Origin: Carnegiea gigantea
Taxonomy: Eukaryota > Streptophyta > Magnoliopsida > Caryophyllales > Cactaceae
DNA length: 64,000 nucleotides
Direction of reading: 5' to 3'
Assembly (NCBI GenBank): GCA_029747015.1
Contig: JAKOGI010000580.1
Location: 124,001 to 188,000 of the forward strand
Position 1 is the stretch's first letter; every line of letters starts with the position of its first letter. Shown here piece by piece: positions 1 through 9,674 of the stretch. The notes beneath the pieces are model-generated. The model did no database searches, was not told where the DNA came from, and saw only the letters and a program-made list of their open reading frames with translations. A program made the position numbers and the translations under genes.

Positions 1-189
1 AGAATCCCAAAGTGCATAGGAGGAACCATGAGGATCTCTGAGATCATCTAAATAAGAAGAAAATAGTTACCAGCTAGTAGAAGATTCAACAAGAATCAAG
101 TCTTATATGACAGTAGAACTAGGCCTAGAGGAGGGATCCTCCGAAGAAATGCTAAGCTACTAGTAAGGCTTTAAATATAAGGTCACCTT

Positions 190-640
190 TTGACTTGGAT
201 ATTCTGAGTACTACTCTTGCTAAAAAATAAAGATCCGAAAGATTGTTACTTATGATGGAACTACTGATGCTGAGGAGCACTTGAGCACTTATATTGCCCA
301 TGTGTACATGATGCCTTCTCTTAGCAGGATGTCCTATGCATGTGTTTGTTGGCCACGCTTAAGGAAGCCACACAATTAGGTTTAACAAACTTTCTACCTC
401 TTCTATAAAGTCAAGGAAAGATCCGAGGGCCAAGTTCCTAGCACATTTTAACTGAAACAGAAGGCTTGCAAAGTTCAATTCGATCCTCATGAATATAGTT
501 CATAGAGATGAAAAGTCCCCAGGAATTTAATCCGAAGGTTTAGTAAGGAGTGTCTCAGGGCAAAATCTGCAAGTAAAGCTCAGCAATTGGATAAGGGAAA
601 TCTGAGCGAGGAGGATGAGAGTTGCAAGAAAAACAGGATT
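190..640 (+). pseudogene. Ty3/gypsy gag remnant
   Basis: Conceptual translation in shifting frames gives fragments of a plant gypsy capsid region: a segment like YDGTTDAEEHLSTYIAHVYM near 250-310, followed by pieces resembling the RFNKL, AKFLAHF and MNIVHRDE parts of Retrotrans_gag proteins. There are several stops and at least two frameshifts, so it cannot encode a working capsid. No pol sequence follows; the fragment ends before the T-tract at 669. It is probably the truncated end of an element lying left of the window. The family call rests on recognised motif order, not on an alignment. Confidence 0.6.
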
Positions 641-1007
641 AAGGAGAACAAATCTTTACCAGACAGTCTTTTTTTTTTTTTTTTTTTTTTTTAAACGTAA
701 TTTTTTGCCCCTTTGCTTCAATACTTGACATTAATAAGAATGAGATTCAAAAAAGTGTTTTTTTTAAAGTTTAAGATTCACCTCAATATTTTAAGTATTT
801 TATCTTTTTATTCATTTGTATAAAGCGTACAAATTTTTATTTAGCATTAAATTAAATAATGTAATTTCTATTTGGAATCTTCCTTATAACTTCTTGAGTT
901 TTTGGGGATTTAGCTGAAATGTTGAATTTCAATTAAGCATTACCTAAAGGAAATAAAGAACTAATTATGAATAGGTTATTTTTAAATAAACAAAAAATGA
1001 AAAAGAG
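641..1007. other. AT-rich spacer with T24 tract, no gene seen
   Basis: Low-complexity AT-rich sequence with an uninterrupted run of 24 T at 669-692. I see no coding frame, RNA gene or terminal repeats. Confidence 0.6.
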
Positions 1008-1083
1008 GGATGATGTAAGCAAGTGGATCAAGGCAGTGGATTGTAAATCCACCATGCATGGGTTCAATTCTCGTTGTTTTTCC
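1008..1083 (+). pseudogene. trnH-GUG: decayed plastid-type tRNA-His (trnH-GUG) relic
   Basis: The stretch from 1019 to about 1070 follows the plant plastid trnH-GUG gene closely: D-arm sequence caagtggatcaaggcag, anticodon stem tggattgt.aatccacc and T-arm gggttcaattc. The anticodon reads GTA instead of GTG, and most other differences in the 3' half are C-to-T or G-to-A. The acceptor stem no longer pairs (5' ggatgat against a T-rich 3' end with an extra base), so a working tRNA is unlikely. Chloroplast-like trnH genes also occur in plant mitochondria, so the donor could be either organelle. No flanking plastid gene is recognisable. Confidence 0.75.
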
Positions 1084-1110
1084 ACAGCAATTCTCGTTGT
1101 TTTTCCACAG
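1065..1110 (+). repeat. tandem duplication, 2 x 23 bp
   Basis: The unit caattctcgttgtttttccacag occurs at 1065-1087 and again, identically, at 1088-1110. The first copy is the 3' end of the trnH relic plus a few bases, so the duplication followed the organelle DNA insertion and its decay. Confidence 0.9.
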
Positions 1111-2459
1111 CAGATGCTTGAGACAAAGTTATAGTTATTTCTTTCCGCTTTTATGTTAAGCTTAATAAATTTTCTTATCTCTAAAAAAGGATTATTAATT
1201 TTTCGTAGTAAATGTTTCTCTACAAAAGGAGTACTCTTCTAGGCGAATATCTTATTGTTAATTACTCCACTAAGTTTAGGGATAAGGATAAGTGGTGTAG
1301 CATAAAGATTGCATGCACAACATAGAAGACTTCAAGAACCTGGACAAGCATACCAGGACCTGGTGTAGATGCTTAAAAATAGTGTTTTTATTTTTATAAA
1401 ATGCTCGATGACAAAGATTATACCCCAAACTTGGCAGTTGGGGGCCAACAAAATAACTTAAAATTTAAAGTCCAAAATAACAAAAGAGATAAGAAAAAGG
1501 CAAAAGGGAGTCCATGGCCAATAGGCTTAACCTGGCTCATAACCCGGCTAACAAACATACAAAAAGAGGCATATGATTGTAATTGAGCCAATTGACGAAC
1601 CAAGTAATCGAGTGAGTCCTAATCTACCCAGCCCCTAATAAAAACACGAGATGGTCAGTTGCAATATTGAAGACCACCGAAGCCCTCTCTCAAGGGTCAT
1701 AAACTAGTCTAATTAGTCTAACTACCTATTTTCATGGGGTTAGCCTAAGTAGACCACAAAATTAGCAACCCTCAGACCTAACTAGGATCGGGACTATTTT
1801 CATGTCCCGAACCTGGCTATCCTCTCCACACACTAGCTAATCAGCCTCATATCTCGGCACAATTCAATCGCCCAAAAATAAAGATAAAAGCTCTCTCAAG
1901 TATTTCGTCGAACACTTAGCGGGCATGAGAGAAAACTCTAAGTTAGATAAACGCTCTCTCAAGTATTTTGTCGAACACTTGGCGGGCATGAGAGAAAAAT
2001 CTAAGTTCTAGATATAAAGTGGGTGTGATTAGGCCTAATCCTAGAGTAATTAGTCATCAAGAGGCTAATCACAATTCAAGCCAACCAAAATTAACAACTA
2101 ATCATCAATAAAACACAAAAACCCTAATTTAAACCTAAGCTAACAAATAACTCAACAAGCATGAACTAGGAGAATTAATCTAATCTAATAAGGATTAAAA
2201 CAACTAATGAACAGAAAATCATAATAAAAACTAAACATTTAAACTAAATATAATCTAAACTAACAAGATCAAACGAGATACAACAAGAACAAACATGGAA
2301 TAAGAAGAGAGAGAGAAAGGAAAAAACTTGTGGGTTGCTTGGATGAACTTGAAAGTACAATAATTGAATCCCAAAAATAACTCGATTAATCCTAATCTAC
2401 CTACTTCATTTCCTCTAATGAGATTTTTGAGGCTAAATCCTAAGCTAAACTAGCCTAAA
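1111..2459. other. noncoding spacer before the LINE
   Basis: No recognisable gene. The longest open frame (1401-1586) is 61 codons with no known motif. The part from 1600 to 2450 is rich in short ctaat/ctaac motifs and contains the 63-bp tandem repeat listed separately; it may be part of an unrecognised repeat. Confidence 0.5.
1890..2018. repeat. tandem repeat, 2 x about 63 bp
   Basis: Two head-to-tail copies begin with gctctctcaagtattt at 1890 and 1953. They differ at a handful of positions (for example cgtcg against tgtcg, cttagcg against cttggcg). Each unit carries ctctct near its start and gagagaa later, so it could fold back on itself. Confidence 0.85.
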
Positions 2460-2460
2460 A

Positions 2461-2478
2461 AACAACAACAACAACAAC
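2461..2478 (-). repeat. (GTT)n 3' tail of the LINE
   Basis: Six aac triplets on the plus strand read as (gtt)6 on the element strand, directly after the 3' UTR end cccacaatgggagtt. This marks the reverse-transcription start point of the insertion. Confidence 0.85.
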
Positions 2479-2740
2479 TCCCATTGTGGGTCCTGCTTTC
2501 GCGGGGTCTGGGGAGATCCAGCTGTAGGCAACCTTACCCCTACCGGTATTCCTACCCATAAAGAGGTTGATTCCTAAAGACCCACAAAACAGTATTTTTT
2601 TTTTTTTTTTTGGGGAAAACGGTTTACAGAGGAAATGATTGCATACCAAGTAACCAACTGGGGAGAAGGGTAAGTAGAGCAGATAAATAAGGAGCAGGGA
2701 CATACCTCAACAAACTCGGGGCGTCAAAAGCCAGCACAGC

Positions 2741-3136
2741 CTAGCCAAGCACGACCTGCAGACAAGCATACAAAAACCCTCCCCGCCCCCATCGAGCTAC
2801 AGCCACCCACGGAGCCGGTCCCCTACAGTCAGAGACTCTAATCCTATCCCACCACAGTCTTCTATCCTGAGCCAAATCCTCCGTCAGACCCACAACTCTC
2901 AAGTCCTCTCTAACTACTTCCTCCAGGCTCTTCTTCGGTCTACCCCTACCTCTCTTTCCACTCGGGGGGACGATCATCTCACACCTCCGCACTGGGGCGG
3001 CCACACTTCTCCGCTTAACGTGGCCGAACCATCTAAGCCTCGATTCCCTCATCTTCTCCTCTATGAGGCCACTTCGGCTAAACTCCTGATAACGACATTC
3101 CTGATACCGTCCATTCTCGTAAAACCACACATCCAC
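2741..3136 (-). pseudogene. LINE ORF C-terminal fragment, frameshifted
   Basis: This frame encodes IEEKMRESRLRWFGHVKRR followed by RRCEMI and GKRGRGRPKKSLEEVVREDL, the conserved basic tail of RTE-clade proteins, probably nucleic-acid binding. It is displaced from the main EN-RT frame: the frame continues past the stop at 3256-3258 through a segment containing RPAVLYGSECWPL, and an indel near 3070-3080 then moves the tail into this frame. The stretch beyond the WWDRI motif (about 2830) to 2741 has no family match and is probably 3' UTR read-through. Confidence 0.8.
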
Positions 3137-3255
3137 CTGACCATTCTCATCTCAGCTACCATCAACCTTTGGCCCTGCATCTTTTTTAGGGGCCAACACT
3201 CCGAACCATAAAGAACAGCCGGTCTAACTACCCTCCGATAGACTTTGCCTTTCAG

Positions 3256-5736
3256 TCATAGCGGTATTCTCTTGTTGCACAACACCCCGGACACAGAGTT
3301 CCACTTTTGCCAACCCACTTTTATTCGCTGGCTAATATCCTCCTCGATATCCCCGTTCTGCTGGATGATCGAGCCCAGATACTTAAATTTTGCGACCTTT
3401 GGAATTACCCTCCCCTCCAGTGTGATGTCTCCCCCCTCTTCTGTCCTTCCACTGAAACGGCAATGGAGGTATTCCGTTTTTGATCTACTTAACCAGAAAC
3501 CCCTATCTTCCAGTGTATGCCTCCAACTCTCCAACCTGTCATTCACCCCTTGCCTGGTCACATAGATAAGAATGATGTCATCTGCAAATAACATGCACCA
3601 AGGCACCTCGTCTTGGATACCTCTAGTGAGTACATCCAAAACTAATGTGAAAAGAAACGGGCTTAAGGCGGAGCCCTGATGCAGGCCCATACTGACAGCG
3701 AAGTCATTGGAGACCCCGCCCGGTGTCCTAACACGCGTCTGCCCTCCCTCGTACATATCCTTGATAACACGGATGTAAGCGGGCGACACTCTTTTCTCTT
3801 CCAAACATCTCCACAAAACCGCCCTCGGGACTCTATTATATGCTTTCTCCAGGTCAATAAACACCACATGGAGATCCACCTTTCTATCCCTGAACAAGCC
3901 CATGAGTCCTCTGAGGAGGTAGATCGCCTCAATAGTCGACCTGCCTGGCATAAAACCAAATTGATTCTCTGAAATCTCCACAACCTCTCGTAACCTTCTC
4001 TCAATCACCCTCTCCCAAATTTTCATAGTGTGATTAAGCAGCTTGATACCCCTAAAATTATTACAATTTTGGATATCCCCTTTGTTTTTGTACAGTGGGA
4101 TAACTGTGCTGACCCTCCACTCTTTGGGCATCTTGGCGGTCCTGAAAATAACATTGAACAACTCCGTAAGCCACTCTAGACCTATTTCCCCCATAAACTT
4201 CCAAACCTCCACCGGTATCTGGTCCGGGCCCACTGCGTTACCATCTGACATCTTCTTCAAGGCCTCCCTAATCTCTTCCTTTGTTATACGATCGTCCGCA
4301 CTCTGCTCACTACTCTCCTCAGCCCCACTAGGGTCCTGTGGCACCCCTTCCCCATTTAGGAGTTTAACAAAGAACCTTTGCCAACGCTCCTTAATCTCAA
4401 CATCCTCAGTCAACACCTTCCCCTCTTCATCCTTGATGCACCTTACCACTCCCAAATCCCTGGCCTTCCTTTCCCGTGCCCTGGCCAGTTTAAGGACCTC
4501 CTTTTCCCCTTCCTTCGTCCCCAATCTATGGTACAATCTATCAAACGCCCGGCTCTTTGCTACGGCCACAGCCTTTTTGGCTACCTTCTTGGCCTCCTTA
4601 TACCCAATCTTCTTTTGCTCCCTTTCTTCTTCCGAGCTGCTGCCCATGAGCTCCGTGTAAGCCTCTTTTTTTGCCTTGACTTTCTCCTTTACCTCTTCGT
4701 TCCACCACCAGGCACCCTCCATCCTGGTGCCGCCTCCCCTGGACAAACCTAGGATTTCCTTAGCCGACCTTCGGATGCAGTCCGCCACAGCCTTCCACAT
4801 CGAATCGGCGTCTGCTGCCCTCCTCCAGGCTCTCTCCTCGGTTATTCTTTCTGCTATTAGCCCCACCTTATCCTTTGTGAGGGTCCACCACTTTATTCTG
4901 GGTTCTCCGACTCTCCTCTGCGGCCTCCTAGGATACTTGCACACTACATCTAAAACCAGCAACCTATGTTGAGTTCCCAGACACTCACTAGGAATCACTT
5001 TGCAGTCCTTACACGATATCCGATTCTCCTTCCTCATTAGGAAGTAGTCAATCTGGGTCTTACAAGAGTTGCTCCTAAAGGTCACTAGGTGGTCCTCCTT
5101 CTTCTTGAAGAAGGAGTTGACTACCAACAAATCAAAGGCCACCGCAAAGTCTAACACGGAGACCCCTCCCGCGTTTCTCTCTCCGAAACCAAAGCCCCCT
5201 TGGACCCCATCGTATCCCGCTGCCTCCGCACCGATGTGGCCGTTAAAGTCTCCTCCTATGAACAGTTTCTCACTCCGAGGGGCCTCTTGTATGACCTCGT
5301 CTAGGTCCTCCCAGAAGAGCTTCTTAGTGTCCTCCGGCAGGCCTACTTGAGGTACATACACACTCACCACGTTCACGAAAACTGAACCCACCAAAACCTT
5401 AATGGCCATAATACGATCACTCTTGCGCCTCACTTCGACCACCTGGTCTGCCAGATCCTTCACAACCAAGATGCCTACTCCATTCTTCGCCTTAGTTGAT
5501 CCCGAGTACCACAGTTTATACCCATCAATCTCTCTAGCTTTAGCCCCAACCCACTTCGTCTCCTGAACGCAAGCTATACTAATCTTACGCCTATGCAAAG
5601 CCTTAACTAATTCTATCGACTTACCTGAGAGAGACCCAATATTCCAAGACGCAAGACGAACCTTCCGCAGCCCTAAACCCTTCCTAACCCCAAGACTCCC
5701 CGGAGGACAGGCTGAAACAGCTACATGACTCGCCAC
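3256..5736 (-). CDS. LINE endonuclease/reverse transcriptase, prematurely stopped
   Basis: The 826-residue frame nicks target DNA and copies LINE RNA into it. The endonuclease domain spans about residues 26-265: WNIG at 31-34, catalytic E59 in VQETKW, D163 and N165 in GGDFNG, D230 in QIDYF and H257 in TQHRLL. The RT domain spans about 495-765, with D628 in FIDLE and the FADD box at 717-720. The usual AYDRVP reads AYNRVP here (N634), a G-to-A type change. The frame ends at a TGA (plus tca, 3256-3258) just before the RPAVLYG segment; the stop fits a CGA-to-TGA transition. The first ATG at 5736 leaves about 25 residues before the endonuclease, normal for the clade. Retained length suggests a fairly recent insertion. 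Confidence 0.88.
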   Translation of the reverse strand: MASHVAVSACPPGSLGVRKGLGLRKVRLASWNIGSLSGKSIELVKALHRRKISIACVQETKWVGAKAREIDGYKLWYSGSTKAKNGVGILVVKDLADQVVEVRRKSDRIMAIKVLVGSVFVNVVSVYVPQVGLPEDTKKLFWEDLDEVIQEAPRSEKLFIGGDFNGHIGAEAAGYDGVQGGFGFGERNAGGVSVLDFAVAFDLLVVNSFFKKKEDHLVTFRSNSCKTQIDYFLMRKENRISCKDCKVIPSECLGTQHRLLVLDVVCKYPRRPQRRVGEPRIKWWTLTKDKVGLIAERITEERAWRRAADADSMWKAVADCIRRSAKEILGLSRGGGTRMEGAWWWNEEVKEKVKAKKEAYTELMGSSSEEEREQKKIGYKEAKKVAKKAVAVAKSRAFDRLYHRLGTKEGEKEVLKLARARERKARDLGVVRCIKDEEGKVLTEDVEIKERWQRFFVKLLNGEGVPQDPSGAEESSEQSADDRITKEEIREALKKMSDGNAVGPDQIPVEVWKFMGEIGLEWLTELFNVIFRTAKMPKEWRVSTVIPLYKNKGDIQNCNNFRGIKLLNHTMKIWERVIERRLREVVEISENQFGFMPGRSTIEAIYLLRGLMGLFRDRKVDLHVVFIDLEKAYNRVPRAVLWRCLEEKRVSPAYIRVIKDMYEGGQTRVRTPGGVSNDFAVSMGLHQGSALSPFLFTLVLDVLTRGIQDEVPWCMLFADDIILIYVTRQGVNDRLESWRHTLEDRGFWLSRSKTEYLHCRFSGRTEEGGDITLEGRVIPKVAKFKYLGSIIQQNGDIEEDISQRIKVGWQKWNSVSGVLCNKRIPL

Positions 5737-7331
5737 AGAAGCAGACGCTTACGAGAACAGCCCACACCCTGCCAACTACCAACACAGGACACCCGGGCAA
5801 GCCACGACCAATTACAAACAACCAAACAGAGCTAGTATAAACAAAGAAGCTACTACTAAAACTACTACTACTAATGATAAAAAGAAACTCACCTAACCAC
5901 CAAGGATAGTAACCCAAAGAGCGCCCCTGAAAGAACGCAGAAAATAATAATAAAATGAATGCTAAAACTAAAGAATTCAACACTTGAACTAGAACGAAGA
6001 ATGTAGCAGACCCACACGAGTACTAGCAGCGTGCAATGCCAAAACACTACAAAAACCAAAAAGGCAGCTGAAAACATTACACAATCAATACACCAAATTC
6101 TAAACAACAAAGCACTTGATACCAAAACGCAGACGATTCCCGGGAAAATATGCTTCCCCACAACGTACAAACAGACCACGACGAACAAAGTGGGAAATAC
6201 TAATACACCAACACCAACAACAATAATATGACTAATAACTCAAAAGGGTAATACTAATACACCAACCCCAACAACTATAATAAAAGACCTTACAAAGAAT
6301 TAAAAACTAATACCCCCAGCAATAAAAATTGTTAGATAGACTAGATAACCACTAGGCAAGAGTACACACTATTTAAAAGAGAATGAATGAGCAAAATAGC
6401 AATAACAATAACAAGAAATTAACTAGAATAATCAACACAAAACCCCCGCAATTGGAAGATGCAAAATGTATAAAACACTTACAGAACAAGCTCACCTTGG
6501 CGAGAAACACTGAAGCAAAAAGCAAAACCGAAGCCAAATGAATTAAAGAGCAACTAAGCGAAGCCTAAGAGAAACCAAAGAGGACCAAAAATCAGGAACA
6601 AATGCTATCAATCACAAAAGATAGCCGAGAAAAGCCACAAATCCACAATTTGCCTGATGTACTTAAGCCACTATTTTGATCCTCAACCAGAATTGGAGAC
6701 ACAGAATCAAGAACGAATGAAACAAACAGAGAACCAAAAGGCAACGATGAGGCAGCGACAATTGAAATAGCCACAGAGGACCAAAGGGCAATGGGTGCAC
6801 GGTTGAAATTTCTGATATCCACAGAGCAATTACAACCACACAGAAGAATCACCCCAAACAAATTCAGTAATGGTGTGGCTCCTAAAACGAATTATTAGCT
6901 GAAGAGATAAAGATACAGAGGGATATAGAACAACTTACAAGTGGCTGAACTTTGAAGCAGATGCAGATCTGAAACTTACCAGAAGGAAAAGCGTTGCGCT
7001 GGGGGGTCGGCCGGCGGCGAAGGGCCTCGTGGGGTCAACACTAAAACAGGGAGAAGGCAAAAGCGAGAGAGATTAAGCAGAAGGCCAAACAAAAGCCTCC
7101 CTTACCTTCTAGTACGCCGGAGAACGGGGGCCGACCGGCTGGTGTCCTCGAGCTTCCGATTGCCGAGCTTACCGCGGTCTACGCTTCGGGTTTGCCGGCG
7201 GTGAGATTACCGGGGAGGGGGCGGGGCTCGATGAGCCTCAGTTTGCCGGCGAGAAATGTCCGTTACAGCGCACAGAGCGGAGGAGAGAGAGAGAAGTTAC
7301 AGAAGTGTATCACTGCAAAAGACACTGCTGG
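5737..7331 (-). other. LINE 5' leader or captured upstream sequence
   Basis: Upstream of the LINE ORF on its strand lie about 1,250 bp of ordinary AT-rich sequence without a conserved frame, then a GC-rich block (about 6985-7270) full of gccggc/ccggcg motifs. The block holds three ggtaag splice-donor-like sites on the minus strand (plus 6975-6980, 7101-7106, 7168-7173). A CT-rich stretch (complement of 7285-7294) follows the TATA box. This looks like a promoter plus 5' UTR, possibly with an intron. Whether it belongs to the LINE or to a truncated host gene is undecided. No protein was recognised. Confidence 0.45.
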
Positions 7332-7340
7332 CTTTTATAT
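7332..7340 (-). promoter_or_regulatory. TATA box candidate driving the LINE strand
   Basis: The minus strand reads atataaaag here, about 35-45 bp before a CT-rich leader. It is the only good TATA match in the GC-rich block and faces the LINE ORF. Confidence 0.45.
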
Positions 7341-7460
7341 GAACCGAGGCTGGCTTAAAAAAAAATAAAAATAGAGGAGCAAGCTGGGGGCCGACCGCTG
7401 TTGCCTGGCCAACGGCGATCTCCACCCCCTAGCTGGCGGCTGCTGCCGGGGGCATGACTG

Positions 7461-8753
7461 GCTGTCATGTCGATCGACACCCCGTCGTGCGTTACTTTGC
7501 CTTCTTCTTTTGTTCCTTTTTTACTCCTTTTCACGGCACTTGCTCAGTTAAAATTATTACCTACAAAAATAAATAAAACGAGTAAAAATCCTAAAGATTA
7601 TATTATGGTACGAGCAAAAATTAGGTGCAAGCGACACGTAAAATGCGACAAATTAGCGCCTAACACATGTCCATACCGACATAAATATGATTGTGGTTTG
7701 ATTTGCCTAGAATAAAATGGGTTAATTTTGGCATATGACGAGATCTAGGTAGACTTATGCATGGATCTTAGACTTACGGAGTGGATGTATGATGCCCAGG
7801 CCATGGACTAATGCATAAAGTAAGTATAAGATGCATGATTGGATATGATCCATAATGAATCAAGACTACATTAAAGACTTTGACCCTAGATACACTCATG
7901 GATTATGCATGATAAGACCAAATGATGCATAAATTTTAGACTAAAATCTAAGATTTAGAGCTGAAATTATGGACTTCATACCATGAATGTAGACCTATGA
8001 TGGACTTAAGGACACAAACTGGCATGTTAAAGACCCATCCTCTTGCTTTTTTTTTTTTTTTAAATACAAGAACCCAGCGAGGTTTCTCCCCTTTTTTTGA
8101 ACTAAATTTGCCATGACCAAAACTGAAATTAGAACTTGTTTATTGCTTCCTAATCCAATTAATAGACCCAACATTCCTTAGCTTGAGCTCTTAAACACAA
8201 TAATGTGTTTATGAATCCTAAAGCATCAATACATGGGTCTTCTAGGCAGTGGTCAGCTTGAACAATTTATTAGAGTTGTAAACATCCATAAAATCACACA
8301 TGCATATGAGTTCTACCCTACGTAAGATTTCTATGTTACAAGAGTTTCAGGTTGGGTTTAGAATAGTCATCTTATGGCTCAAATGCTTCCTACACCATCC
8401 ATGGGGTGCTTAGAAAGACTAGAATATTTCAGTTTCTTTCCCATATCATGTGGACCAGGAAAGTGTGTCCTGAGTAGGTGAAGTAATTTTCTGCTCAATT
8501 GACGTCGAGTGGACCCACAGAGTGACCAATTACTTTCCTGAGGGGTAATACCACGATTTGACCTAGAGTTGTTGTTGATCCCTGATAGCGGCGCCTTGCA
8601 ATGCAAGTATGCCTAATGCAAGTACAATTAAGATAATTTCCCGTATTAAAGTTCAAATCCCACTAGCCTTTAAAAAAATGTCATCAGTGGAGTTGCCACT
8701 TTAAAGATCCACCTCCATGTAAGTGTGATCCCTCACGAATAGCCAGATTCATG
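7461..8753. other. noncoding AT-rich region left of the Tat element
   Basis: No gene seen. 7730-8040 is rich in repeated atgatgcat/gatgcat motifs. T-rich runs lie at about 8047-8062 and 8089-8097. The frames at 7467-7715 and 8379-8606 have no recognisable domain. Confidence 0.5.
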
Positions 8754-9592
8754 TGCTAAGTACTTCATATTTTTTAGAAGTATATTTAATTTTCACATTT
8801 TACATTTTATTTTTTACAAAAACAATAGGCATAATTGAGCAGCAGAATCCTAGGAAACTGAACTTTGAGCCTGACCATGGAACTCAACCCGGTTCTCTTT
8901 ACAGAGCCCGATCCATTTTCTTGACTTGTACGCTGTCACTAGCCTCGGCTTGGCATAGAATCTTGGTATATGTCTGTAGAAGGCAAAAATTCTGCAACCA
9001 ATAGGATGGTGCCACGTATAAAAAAAAAAAATCAGCCAATCACAGATTGCCATGTGTCGCGTTGACTTTAGTGGACCCGCTTGATCAAAATTAAGTTCAG
9101 TTAATTAAAAGCCGCCATGTGTCATCGATGATGCAAAAATTAGTAATTATTTTTCTTTATTTAAAAATAAGAAAATAATTACTGGGCCGAGGCCCAAAAC
9201 CCGGCTCTAACCCTAGCTGGTAGAGCCTATAAATAGGGGTCCTCTCCCTTCATTTAGATCATTCAGTACTAGCAGAATTCAGAGCTCAGACAGTAAGGAG
9301 CATCCAGCTACTAAGCGAGAAGGATTAAGACTTGCAGAGCTTCAGAAACCACAATCCGCCACTTGCAGATTAAAATCAAGAACAGCCTTCAGAGTTCTTC
9401 AGGTGATTTGCATCAACCGAGATCAAGCATCAAGCCCTCGGAATACTCAAGTCATTAGGAGATCGAATCAGATGATTATTTTTATTATATTAAATTCAGA
9501 GATTGTACCTACACACTACATCAATATCACATTAAATTTGTTTATATCAATTTCCTTTCTAATTTATTTTAGGGGTGAAATTTGTGTTTACA
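8754..9592 (+). repeat. 5' LTR of the Tat element
   Basis: From about 8976 to 9592 it matches the 3' LTR at 22512-23017 plus 33835-33944 at high identity. It ends in gtgtttaca just before the primer site. The start is placed at tgctaagtacttc by comparison with tgttaagtcg at 22349; the U3 part between these points is mostly unlike the other LTR. Confidence 0.8.
9228..9235 (+). promoter_or_regulatory. LTR TATA box
   Basis: tataaata followed by ggggtcctctc lies inside the 5' LTR. The corresponding site in the 3' LTR (22763-22770) reads cataaata, a T-to-C change in the first base. Transcription would start about 30 bp downstream and enter gag. Confidence 0.75.
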
Positions 9593-9597
9593 AATTT

Positions 9598-9616
9598 TTG
9601 GCATGCCCAGTGGGAC
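9598..9616 (+). other. primer binding site candidate
   Basis: ttggcatgcccagtgggac lies 5 bp after the 5' LTR, the expected place for the tRNA primer site. I could not assign the tRNA; it is not the initiator-Met type used by the other elements here. Confidence 0.55.
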
Positions 9617-9674
9617 ATCTCTGCCTCTAATCTCTTTCTCCAAAATACAAACTTTGCAATCCCTCGAAAATAAC

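Larger units (their letters stand above)
2460..5736 (-). mobile_element. RTE-clade non-LTR retrotransposon (LINE)
   Basis: On the minus strand there is an apurinic-like endonuclease domain followed by a reverse transcriptase in one frame, then the RTE-type C-terminal segment with LRWFGHVKRR and RGRPKKS, a short 3' UTR, and a terminal (GTT)n tract at 2461-2478. A single-ORF EN-RT protein with this C-terminus and a trinucleotide tail rather than poly(A) is typical of plant RTE elements. The 3' end is clear. The 5' end is not: the supported coding part starts at 5736 but the transcript may begin near 7310. No target duplication was identified. One in-frame stop and one frameshift make this copy non-autonomous. 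Confidence 0.88.

Noticed and set aside
1889..2018. CRISPR-like array
   Set aside because: Only two contiguous repeats without spacers, in plant nuclear sequence.
3679..4752. Plus-strand frames of 90-205 codons within the LINE
   Set aside because: They are antisense shadows of the endonuclease/RT gene, with no domain of their own.
7467..7715. 82-codon frame as a host gene
   Set aside because: No recognisable domain, poor coding character and no gene context.
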